NCBI GenBank assembly: GCA_963662355.1
Contig: OY759361.1
Coordinates: forward strand, 558,001 to 622,000
Reading direction: 5' to 3'
Length of the DNA stretch: 64,000 nucleotides
Source of the DNA: WTFY01 sp026713925
Lineage (GTDB): Bacteria; Pseudomonadota; Gammaproteobacteria; UBA4575
Program-made: the position numbers and the translations under genes
In this document: positions 17,273 to 25,338 of the stretch, piece by piece
How positions within the stretch are numbered: the first letter of the stretch is position 1
Layout of the letters: every line of letters begins with the position of its first letter
The notes under the pieces: model-generated
Seen by the model: the letters and a program-made list of their open reading frames with translations, nothing else
What the model was told of the DNA's origin: nothing
Databases searched by the model: none

Positions 17273-18158
17273 ATTGATCAACGATGTAGCTGCCGAGATG
17301 AGCGTTGATGCCTCGTTCATCGAAAAAGACTACTACGCAGTTAAAGTCATCCAGGCGATTGCTGGTTATTCTCATAGCAAGATTACGCCTATATTTTGCG
17401 GCGGCACAAGCCTTTCCAAAGGCTACGGGATCCTGAAGAGATTTTCGGAAGATGTGGACTTTCGTGCACAATTCAACTACAGCACAAAACCAACTCAATC
17501 CACTCTTAAAGCATTTAGGTACGAAATATACAGCTTGATTGAATCAATAGAGGGAATTACACCAGACAAGGAGCAAAGGGAAACGGGTGGGAACTATTTC
17601 AAAATCCCTTTGATATATTCACAAACAGCTAATGTCTCATCAGCATTGAGACCACACTTGCAACTAGATTTCAGTTACACACAAGCTAGAGTTAAGCCCG
17701 AAATACGCCCCATATCGTCTTTTATAGCGAAGTTTTCTAATGCTGATCCCGAAGCCAGTATCTTGTGTTTAACTCCTTTGGAAACGGCTGCAGAGAAGTT
17801 CAGTGCACTTCTTTGGCGAGTGAATAAAAGAAACCGCGATGATGAGCAGGATGATCCTGCCATGATCAGACACCTCCATGATCTCTACGTCTTGAGAGAC
17901 CATGTTTATTCAAAGAGTAAAGATTTTAAGGCGATGGTGCATGCCTCATTTGAAGCAGATGAAAATAAGCCAAACCGTTCTGCTGGTATGGCTCTGCCAG
18001 AAGCAATTGAACAGATGCTGAAGAATTTAAATAAGGACGAAATGTACGAAGCAGAGTATGACAACTTTGTTTTGAGGATGTCCTATGCCGAATCGCAGGA
18101 TTTGGCAAGTTTCAATGAAGCAATGAATTTTTTAAGCATGCTGTCAGAAAAATTTTAG
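17256..18158 (+). CDS. abiEii: AbiEii-type nucleotidyltransferase toxin
   Basis: 300 residues with a GTG start inside the antitoxin gene (17-base overlap), so translation is probably coupled. FIEKDYYAVKVIQAI leads into the nucleotidyltransferase core GGTSLSKGYGILKRFSEDVDF (residues 49-69). This includes the GGTSLSK motif and the acidic pair of DVDF. Further family features are LTPLETAAEKFSALLWR and IRHLHDLYVL. AbiEii toxins use NTPs to modify cellular targets, tRNA in characterised relatives, causing growth arrest and phage abortive infection. All key residues are present, so the toxin looks intact. Confidence 0.9.
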   Translation: MALDSELINDVAAEMSVDASFIEKDYYAVKVIQAIAGYSHSKITPIFCGGTSLSKGYGILKRFSEDVDFRAQFNYSTKPTQSTLKAFRYEIYSLIESIEGITPDKEQRETGGNYFKIPLIYSQTANVSSALRPHLQLDFSYTQARVKPEIRPISSFIAKFSNADPEASILCLTPLETAAEKFSALLWRVNKRNRDDEQDDPAMIRHLHDLYVLRDHVYSKSKDFKAMVHASFEADENKPNRSAGMALPEAIEQMLKNLNKDEMYEAEYDNFVLRMSYAESQDLASFNEAMNFLSMLSEKF

Positions 18159-18219
18159 GGAATTATAAAGATTAGTTTGCATCAGTTTTAAATCCAAAAA
18201 ATGGTATATTCAGCCTTAT

Positions 18220-18408
18220 ATGATGATCCTTGAATCAGAGCTGACTTGTCCCGCATGTAGCGTCAAAAAGGTAGAAACTATGCCCAGCAATGCTTGCCAA
18301 TGCCACACAGTGCTAACCCCAAAATCAGGCGATTGTTGCGTGTTTTGCTCATATGGTTCTGTTCCCTGTCCTCCAGTTCAGCAGAATCGTTCTAGTTGCA
18401 ACAGCTAG
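18220..18408 (+). CDS. Small Cys-rich GDCCVFCSYG protein
   Basis: 62 residues. ELTCPACSVKKVETMP is followed by CQCHTVLTPKSGDCCVFCSYGSVPCPPVQ. The GDCCVFCSYGxxxCPPxQ ending is a conserved bacterial small-protein motif often found near metal-related genes. Eleven Cys in all suggest metal or Fe-S binding. Typical members have a short segment between CQ and CH (about FFYECxN), and here it seems missing, so an in-frame deletion is possible. It follows the AbiE pair by about 60 bases. The 178 bases after it are AT-rich and show nothing further. Confidence 0.6.
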   Translation: MMILESELTCPACSVKKVETMPSNACQCHTVLTPKSGDCCVFCSYGSVPCPPVQQNRSSCNS

Positions 18409-18586
18409 AGATTTCAAACTGAGCCACTACCGATTTTTGCAGGATTTAGCTATACATTGTTAAGCGTTGTTAGTCAGAATGGGTAACGGGCATCCCAGTA
18501 TTTATCTTATAAGTACAAATAGCTAGCAACTGATATGCATAACTACGAACTATTCGAGAACTGTAGCCCCTGTCGAGCAAGGAATT

Positions 18587-19381
18587 TCAAACCGGACCCC
18601 TGTCCAGGTGCCTGGTCGATGTGCCCATTAAATTTATGGCCGCTCTTCGGGAAAGCAAGCGAGTAGAAATCGTTGCAAAGATACGATTGATCAAGCCAGG
18701 AATGAAATGCGGGCCCCGCCCCAGGGCTTTGAGCGTTCGGTCCGCTACCTCCACAGGGTCCAGCATTCCAGGTGCGCCCTTCTTGAAATTGCGCTCAAAG
18801 CCCGGAGTCGGCATGGCACCGGCACTCACTGCAATCACATCGACATTGTGTTTACCCAGTTCAGCCCAAAGTGCTTCCGCAAGAATGCTGTTGAAGGCCT
18901 TGCTTGCCGCATATCCGGCAATCCTGGGTACGCCCTGCATGCCTGCCAGGGAAGACATCAGGACAACGGCCCCTTTGTTTCGTTCGCACATTGCAGGTGC
19001 CAGTGCCCGAACCATGGTAACCGGGCCTTGAACATTCACCCGAACAAGTTTTTCCAGATCCTCGGGGTCCGTGTCCAGGAACCGGCCCGTCGGAACATAG
19101 GCCGCGTTATAGATGACGACTCCGACCTCGAGATCGGCCGTTGCCTCCTGCAGCACCTGGGCAAGCCCGGTGCCTGCGAGATCCTGAACCAGGCATCGAA
19201 CTTCCACATCATGTCGATGCCTGATGTCTTCGGATACCCTTGAAAGCAAATCTGCCTGTCGGGCAACCAGGAGGAGATTCATCTGCCTGGCAGCAAGCTG
19301 CCTGGCAAACGCAGCACCCAGTCCCTCCGAGGCACCTGCTACGACGGCCCAGGATCCGTAACGGCTTGAAAATTGACTCAC
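18587..19381 (-). CDS. Short-chain dehydrogenase/reductase (SDR)
   Basis: About 264 residues with a GTG start (VSQFSSRYGSW). This start is chosen because AGGTGA lies just before it; a longer frame reaches 19447. Rossmann motif GASEGLGAAFARQLA (TGxxxGxG variant), NAAYVPTG, catalytic MSSLAG and YAASK (YxxxK) are all present. SAGAMPTPGF follows. Such proteins reduce or oxidise carbonyl/hydroxyl groups with NAD(P)(H); the substrate cannot be predicted. Similarity is to the SDR group annotated as ketoacyl-reductase-like. It stands alone. Confidence 0.85.
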   Translation of the reverse strand: MSQFSSRYGSWAVVAGASEGLGAAFARQLAARQMNLLLVARQADLLSRVSEDIRHRHDVEVRCLVQDLAGTGLAQVLQEATADLEVGVVIYNAAYVPTGRFLDTDPEDLEKLVRVNVQGPVTMVRALAPAMCERNKGAVVLMSSLAGMQGVPRIAGYAASKAFNSILAEALWAELGKHNVDVIAVSAGAMPTPGFERNFKKGAPGMLDPVEVADRTLKALGRGPHFIPGLINRIFATISTRLLSRRAAINLMGTSTRHLDRGPV

Positions 19382-19676
19382 AGTATCACCTGTGTTACTC
19401 GCATTTTTCGTATCACCAGTATAACAATCACTCCGACAGCGAAACATTTGGCTTGCGCCTGTTTCCCGGGCATCTCGCGAATTCGACCGGCGACGGTGCG
19501 CAGCTTGCAGGGGTGCCGGAGCAAGCGTGTGCTGCGACGCCCTCTCAGGGCCGACCGATGCCTGGGCGAAGGAGAATCTCCAGCACTTGCGCCGGGCCCC
19601 GGATACATATCAAGCCTGCAGCCGGCCACGAACCTAAAACGCAACCCGGCACGGGCCCGTCATCAGCCTGTCAGGG

Positions 19677-22283
19677 TCAGAACGTAACCAGCCACCCGGA
19701 AAGCAAGGTAATCTCGGGGTCTGCCGTGGCACGATGCTCAGGCTCATGGGTCCACACGGTACCCAGGCGCAACTCGCCCAGGGTCAACGCCCGATGCCAG
19801 TGTGCCGCGAGGTTGATTTGCCGGCCACTGGGAACAAGACTGGCCGCGACCGGGTTGCGCACGACTTCACCATCCCTGGTACGGCCTGCCGGCACGTTGA
19901 GCGATGCCCCGCCGCGCTCGATGCGCAGCGGCTGTGAGAGCGAAACACGGAATGTCCCCTCATCGGCCAGGAGCCTGCTCGCATGCAGGGCAAACGCGCT
20001 GGTGGTCAGGGATGACACCCCGGTGATAAGTCCGGAGCCGGCCACCGGGCGCACCGTGCCGATCTCCGCATTGGCACCAATCCTCCATCCTGCGTAGTCC
20101 GTGTCCGCCTCGATGCCGACAAAGAAGGCATCTGCCGCCAGTTTTCCAAAAGCCCCCTCAGCCATACTGCCAAGCAGTGTTTCCCGCTCTCCCATCCAGC
20201 CGGCATGAAGGCCCACCACGGAGTCCGCCGGTCGCCAGGTCAATGCTGCACCGGATGCCGGGCGCTGCCTGAGGTCTCCTTCCGTCGTGAAGGCAGTCGC
20301 CGACAGGCCGTTTTGACCGGAAAAGCTCAGGGCCAGGGCCTGCTCGGCCAGTGCAAAATGACCTTCTTCGGCACCTGTCGGCACGTCCAGAAAGCCAAGA
20401 CTCCACCGCGCAAGGCCGGAATGGCTGCCCACCCAGTCACCGTATGTGAACCCCGCGCGGTACACCGGCACGCTTTTCGGGCCATGTGCGGGTGCCAGAA
20501 AGTCACGCAGCTGTGCCGTCATGGACGGGCCTGTCACCGTGGTGGTGAAATCGTCCAGGTCAAACCAGAAAGGCGCACCCAGGGCATCGAACGCTGCGAT
20601 TTCGTGTCCGGCCAGTGACTGCGTGAACCCGTCACCGAAGGCTGTGCCCGGCTGGAACTGGCTCGTCTGCAGGGGGATGGCGGCAGTTCCCACCCGGTCT
20701 CCCTGGGTCACGGTCAGCACTCCCACAGGTGAGGTGGCGGCTGCGAGATCCATCAGTCCATGACCGTAAACTCCCCGGTCAGAGTAGATGCCACGGCTGT
20801 CGGCAGTGGTGAGAAGCCGTGCCAGCAGGTCCGTGTTCGAAAGCTGGTCGCGGAAAAGATGCTTCATCACCGCCAGTCCGCCGGTGACCATCGGGGCCGC
20901 GAACGATGTCCCGTCTACCGTGGCAAGTCCACGGAACCCGTCGTTGCCCTCATGGGGCCCGAAATAGGCCGTCAGGATATCCTCGCCCGGGGCGGCCAGG
21001 CACCACTCGGCGGCAATGCCGCAGCGATTGGAGAAGTCGGTAATCGCACCGTCCTCCCCAATCGCCACAACGGCGACCGTGTGACCCTGAAGTTCCCCGA
21101 TGCGCGCCACCAGGCCAGGCATCACCTCGACCGAGGCCGCATCCACCTGGCCATTCCGGCACTGGCTCGTGGTATCCGTACAGGTTTTCCCATGGGCATT
21201 GCCCGCAGCCCAGACCAGGACCGTCTTGTCGGCATCGCTTTGCTGGGCCATTTCCTGAATGGCATTACCGAAATTGCTGCGCAGGTCCGCCTCGCTGTAA
21301 TTGTCAATAATCCCTTCGTGGCCGACACTCAGATTCAGAAAATCAACAGCCTGGGTCCCGTCCCGCCAACCCAGTGCACTGCTGAATGTGCTCGTCCAGA
21401 ACGAGTCAATACCGGCGAACCCGGAAAGTGATATGGGGCTGTACCCAGCAGACCCGGAACTTGTTTCAATGGCAAACATGACGATGTCCGCACCCCACGC
21501 CACGCCGTGCCCGGCATTGGTAAACCCTGGCAAGCGCGGTGCCGCCGCGACGCTTGCGACCGCCGTGCCATGGGAGAACCGGGTACCTGTCTCATCGGCT
21601 ACACCGGACAGGAACACTTCGTGAATGGTTGAACCTGCTAACAGCCGATGGGCTCGATCGATACCGGTGTCGACAAACCCTAGCGTCACACCTTCCCCCG
21701 GTGAGACCGGAAATCCCTTAATCAGCTCGAGGTGGGCATAGGCCCGGTCTGCCCGGATGGTGCCAAGCCCCCACTGGTTTTGAAAGTTGCCCTGATTCCC
21801 GTAGACGGGTGCCAGGGATCCAGCCTCGTTGTCGAACTCTGCCAGCTCGAGGCAGCCCTTGTGCTGAGTCTGGATGCACGAAGGCGGGGCCGGTGACGGG
21901 GGCGGCGGCAGAGAAGGTGGCTCGCTTGGAGTTTCGACGGGTGGCGGCACTGGGGACTGGACCAGTGGGGTTTGAGCCTGTGGGTCCTCAACAGGGGGTG
22001 GATCGCCTGGAGTTTCGACGGGTGGCGGCGTGCCTGGCGTATCTGTCGGGCTGCTTCCACCGCCACCCCCTCCGCCGCCACAGGCTGAAAGGGCCATGAC
22101 CATGACACACAGGAGGCCAGCTGCCCCAAGCCTTCCACCAGGCAGGGCTAGACAGGCCAGGCGAGATGCCTGGTGCTGCCATGTGGAAATTACCGACCGA
22201 GTCCAATGCAGCATAAGCGAATTTTCGAAAGTGATCCGGTTTGCATAGTATCTATTGACTGACATGAAACGATAAAAGCCCAC
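19677..22283 (-). CDS. Lipidated subtilisin-like autotransporter (NalP-like architecture)
   Basis: 868 residues from the longest frame (GTG at 22283). Starts at 22265 or 22214 are also possible and no ribosome site decides. A hydrophobic run ends in the lipobox LSAC (Cys68), followed by Gly8 and a 60-residue Pro-rich linker. An S8 protease domain follows with Asp205 (GFVDTGID), His238 (FSHGTAVAS), oxyanion Asn362 (AAGNAHG) and Ser460 (GTSFAAPMVTGG). The last 270 residues form an autotransporter barrel ending in SGWLVTF. The protein should be anchored by lipid and exported by its own barrel, as with NalP/AspA, which cleaves neighbouring surface proteins. All catalytic residues are intact. Confidence 0.85.
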   Translation of the reverse strand: MGFYRFMSVNRYYANRITFENSLMLHWTRSVISTWQHQASRLACLALPGGRLGAAGLLCVMVMALSACGGGGGGGGSSPTDTPGTPPPVETPGDPPPVEDPQAQTPLVQSPVPPPVETPSEPPSLPPPPSPAPPSCIQTQHKGCLELAEFDNEAGSLAPVYGNQGNFQNQWGLGTIRADRAYAHLELIKGFPVSPGEGVTLGFVDTGIDRAHRLLAGSTIHEVFLSGVADETGTRFSHGTAVASVAAAPRLPGFTNAGHGVAWGADIVMFAIETSSGSAGYSPISLSGFAGIDSFWTSTFSSALGWRDGTQAVDFLNLSVGHEGIIDNYSEADLRSNFGNAIQEMAQQSDADKTVLVWAAGNAHGKTCTDTTSQCRNGQVDAASVEVMPGLVARIGELQGHTVAVVAIGEDGAITDFSNRCGIAAEWCLAAPGEDILTAYFGPHEGNDGFRGLATVDGTSFAAPMVTGGLAVMKHLFRDQLSNTDLLARLLTTADSRGIYSDRGVYGHGLMDLAAATSPVGVLTVTQGDRVGTAAIPLQTSQFQPGTAFGDGFTQSLAGHEIAAFDALGAPFWFDLDDFTTTVTGPSMTAQLRDFLAPAHGPKSVPVYRAGFTYGDWVGSHSGLARWSLGFLDVPTGAEEGHFALAEQALALSFSGQNGLSATAFTTEGDLRQRPASGAALTWRPADSVVGLHAGWMGERETLLGSMAEGAFGKLAADAFFVGIEADTDYAGWRIGANAEIGTVRPVAGSGLITGVSSLTTSAFALHASRLLADEGTFRVSLSQPLRIERGGASLNVPAGRTRDGEVVRNPVAASLVPSGRQINLAAHWHRALTLGELRLGTVWTHEPEHRATADPEITLLSGWLVTF

Positions 22284-22703
22284 TCACCCGTACCTAATGC
22301 AATTTTCGCCGGAGAACTATACAGTCCCTGCATATTTGCCCAGGCGAAGATACGCACGCACGAGACCAAGGCAGTGCATCCGTCAGGCAGCTCGATTCGA
22401 AGCACCTCCCCTGACAATGGTTCAGAGAATTGCAAACCAGTTTACAGGGAATTGACCCAGGGCAAAACAGCCGGGTTTGATGCAAACGAGAACCGTATCA
22501 TACAATTGCAGGACAGCCGAAACCGTGTTTGTCTGAGACCAGGGGTCATGCATTTCACAGCCTGGCTGCACTCGCCATGAAATGCTTGTACATGGTGCAC
22601 CCCCGGGCACGAATTCGAAGGGGTGGTCCGGATGGCAGAGATGAACCGGCTGGTCGCCGTGCAGCGGCCCGTTCGAATGCCCAAACTTCAGGAGATTCGT
22701 CAC
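22284..22703. other. Intergenic region between the subtilase and methyltransferase genes
   Basis: 420 bases between divergent genes. No recognised gene, repeat or RNA. It must hold the promoters of both genes, but I cannot pick -10/-35 boxes with confidence. Confidence 0.35.
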
Positions 22704-23552
22704 ATGAGCGAGACAGTTGATAACATCCCTGCGGCCCGTGATCCACACCGCTTTATCAACGAACTTGAGCCGGTGATGATTGAACGACTGGTCGAGCGGC
22801 TCGAGAGCCGTGGCAAGGACCGGGTGTTCACCCGCCTGTTCGAAAACTACTCCTCCAGGCTTGAACTGCCCGCGAACGCACGCGTGCTCGAGATTGGCAC
22901 CGGAACCGGCGTCGTGGCGCGCGCACTCGCCCAAAAGACCGGTGAGGACGTCCACGTGACAGGTATCGACCAGAGCCCGGCGTTCATCGAGGTCGCCCTG
23001 CAACGGGCCGAACGGGAGAACCTTGCAGACCGGGTCACCTTTGAAGTCGGCGATGCCCATGCCCTGCAGTTTGAGCCCGAACACTTCGATGCAGTGGTTG
23101 CACACACGCTGATCAGTCATGTCAGTGATCCGGCCGGCGTATTCGAACAAGTGCGGCAGGTGTTGAGACCCGGCGGCACGCTGGTGGTATTCGACGGCGA
23201 CTATGCCTCGCTCACCTATGCATACTCCGACACTGAGGCAGGTCGTTGCATGGACTGGGCCCTGGCGCGGGCGGCCTTCAACAACCCTCTTATCATGCGC
23301 AGCCTGCCCCGGCTACTGGCGGCTGCCAGCCTGAAGTTGACAGAAACCATGGTTGACGTGGTTTCGGAAATCGGACAGGCAAGCTACTTTCGCAGCATGG
23401 CCGAAACCTACGCGCCGCTGATCGCCCCTGCAGGCCTGGCCGACAAAGCCGATGTTGACGCCTGGCTCAAGGCACAGCTTAAAGCCGCAGAGCAAGGCCA
23501 ATTTTTCGCATCATGCAACTATTACAGCGCCTTTGCCCGTCGAGCGGGCTGA
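22704..23552 (+). CDS. SAM-dependent methyltransferase (class I)
   Basis: 282 residues. The start at MSETVDNIPAARDP is chosen because AGGAG lies just before it; the frame extends 27 codons further up without support. Motif I is VLEIGTGTGVVARALAQ, then VTGIDQSPAFIEVAL (acidic end of strand 2), VGDAHALQFE and FDAVVAHTLISHVSDP, followed by RPGGTLVVFDGD. This is the Methyltransf_11/25-type Rossmann fold that transfers a methyl group from S-adenosylmethionine. The substrate is unknown; ubiquinone/UbiE-like or natural-product methyltransferases have the same pattern. Monocistronic. Confidence 0.8.
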   Translation: MSETVDNIPAARDPHRFINELEPVMIERLVERLESRGKDRVFTRLFENYSSRLELPANARVLEIGTGTGVVARALAQKTGEDVHVTGIDQSPAFIEVALQRAERENLADRVTFEVGDAHALQFEPEHFDAVVAHTLISHVSDPAGVFEQVRQVLRPGGTLVVFDGDYASLTYAYSDTEAGRCMDWALARAAFNNPLIMRSLPRLLAAASLKLTETMVDVVSEIGQASYFRSMAETYAPLIAPAGLADKADVDAWLKAQLKAAEQGQFFASCNYYSAFARRAG

Positions 23553-24028
23553 AGACGTACCCCTGTGGCAATGGCCTCTTTAGATTTTGTGATGTCGCGA
23601 GGGCACTACGCCAACTTCGTGCACTGGCGAACACAAGGTGCCCGCTTCCAGGCGCAATACGAAAAACCAAGTCTACACTGACTCGCGAGACAGGTGCATC
23701 ACGCAAATAAAGGGAATTGTGCATCAAAATCCGCAGGGGGCGCAGCATTCCCATCCGGTGTCGAACGGGGTCTGGGCGGAACGGGCAGGCGCTAGAACTG
23801 CAGGCCCAGGTTGAGGGTGGCTCCATACTCCTCACTGCCGAGTCAGTCAATACGACATTTGCACGCTACCGGGATTTTGTCACGGGCCGCGGACTCCGGG
23901 GGTCCAGCCTGTAAGCAACGCCTGCCCCCACATCTTGCTGCATCCAGATGCAGCCTGACCATCTCTGAAACTACGGCTTCAATCCGGAACATTATTCAGG
24001 GCCGGTAAGCCGGCCGTAAGGCATGAAG
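23553..24028. other. Intergenic region with autotransporter debris
   Basis: 476 bases downstream of the methyltransferase. Apart from the autotransporter 3' fragment at 23792-23840 I see no coding sequence. Confidence 0.4.
23792..23840 (-). pseudogene. 3' end fragment of an autotransporter
   Basis: The minus strand encodes GSEEYGATLNLGLQF and a TAG. It is nearly identical to the last 15 codons of the autotransporter at 25339 (GSEEYGASLNLGLQF). Similarity stops abruptly on the upstream side. It is a leftover of a deleted or recombined second copy. Confidence 0.75.
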
Positions 24029-24319
24029 TTATTTGCCCGCTTCCTTGACCACCTCATCCAGTGCATTTTCCGCATCGCGAAACATTTCCTGCAGAATCTG
24101 CTTGCGCTGCAGCGTCAATTGATCGACCTGATTCCACAGTGCTTTCCTTATCCCTATAACCGCTCTCTCACGCACCTCGGACGAGAGTGTGCAGTTATGC
24201 TGAAATTCATGCTTTTCAATTACGAAATCCGCAATGCCGAGTAAGTTGTCCGCCACAACACCCATATCGGCAGAGCTTTTGATACTTTGCAGCATTTCTT
24301 CATTATCGTCACCAGACAT
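24029..24319 (-). CDS. Small acidic helical protein, unknown
   Basis: 96 residues, MSGDDNEEMLQSIKSSADMG to EMFRDAENALDEVVKEAGK. It is predicted mostly alpha-helical and acidic, with no signal peptide or membrane segment and a single Cys. The start codon follows CAGGAG at suitable spacing, which is the main support for calling it. No family recognised. It has no operon partner. Confidence 0.5.
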   Translation of the reverse strand: MSGDDNEEMLQSIKSSADMGVVADNLLGIADFVIEKHEFQHNCTLSSEVRERAVIGIRKALWNQVDQLTLQRKQILQEMFRDAENALDEVVKEAGK

Positions 24320-25338
24320 AGTGTTGCTCCTGAAAAAGCCCTAAGTGTGAATGGGCACTTTGGCAAAAACACTGCCCATTCTCGTGTACATGTCGACTGC
24401 CGAGCCCTTGGGTTCCACGGAACCAGGTCGTCAGAGATCCTGTCGGCAACGATTTGCGGAACTGAATCAACTTTCGGATAAATACCGGAGTATTTTTCCG
24501 GGTTCATCAAGCTCCCAGTACATTTCAGCCTCCACCCAACGACGGCATTTCCGTCCCGGAAGTATGCCTTCACCATGGGATAAATACAACGCCTGTCCTG
24601 GTTCACTGCGTTCGAGACACTTGGGTTTCGCGCCCGTCAACGGTGTTTCTATACCATTGTCCATCGCATTCTTCAGGTAGCTGATTCCATCCGTACCGGG
24701 CTTGGCCTTTCGGTAAAAGGGGAACTATATACAGAAGTGACGACCCTCAGTGCTCACTCGTTCTGCACTCTGGTCACGGAAGGTCCGGAAAGGCTGTATC
24801 CAGGTCGAGCAAGCGATCAGGCTCCACCGTTCATCACGATCAGCAAACGCCCGGTCACCTGTTTCCAGCAACCTTGCGTCAACAAAATCACCCCCCACCA
24901 GGGTTGGCTGTGCACGGCGGACCGGTTTTCTCCCGGCGATCCGGACGGACAAGCCCGCATACACCCCCTTGTTTGCTTCAGCAATGTTGACGCACTGCTG
25001 ATAGGGGAACGAGGTTATTCAAAAAGTTTGCCGGGATTGGACTCCTTTATGATTTCATCCATCAGAATAGCATTGAAAAAGAGTATGGAAATGAAGAAAC
25101 ACGCACCAGGTACATCACACAGAGTAGGCATCCAGTACGGTTATCTCTACAACTTCAGAACTTCTTTGGACTATATAGAACAGGATTCTGACAGGCGCGA
25201 TTTCTCCACTTTCAGACTGGCGGGAGCGGAGCCTGGCGTGAAGTCCGCGATCCGGTCGACCCCAAATGCCGGAACAGTGATTCGCTGGTTGGCGAACGGT
25301 ACGCAAAATCCCCGGGCGCACCGTTCTTTCCCGGGATA
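24320..25338. other. Long intergenic region before the second autotransporter
   Basis: About 1 kb with several open frames on both strands (for example plus 24737-25342 and minus 24467-24664). They lack ribosome sites and recognisable domains and overlap one another, so none is called. Possibly decayed DNA, since autotransporter and IS debris flank the region. Confidence 0.35.
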
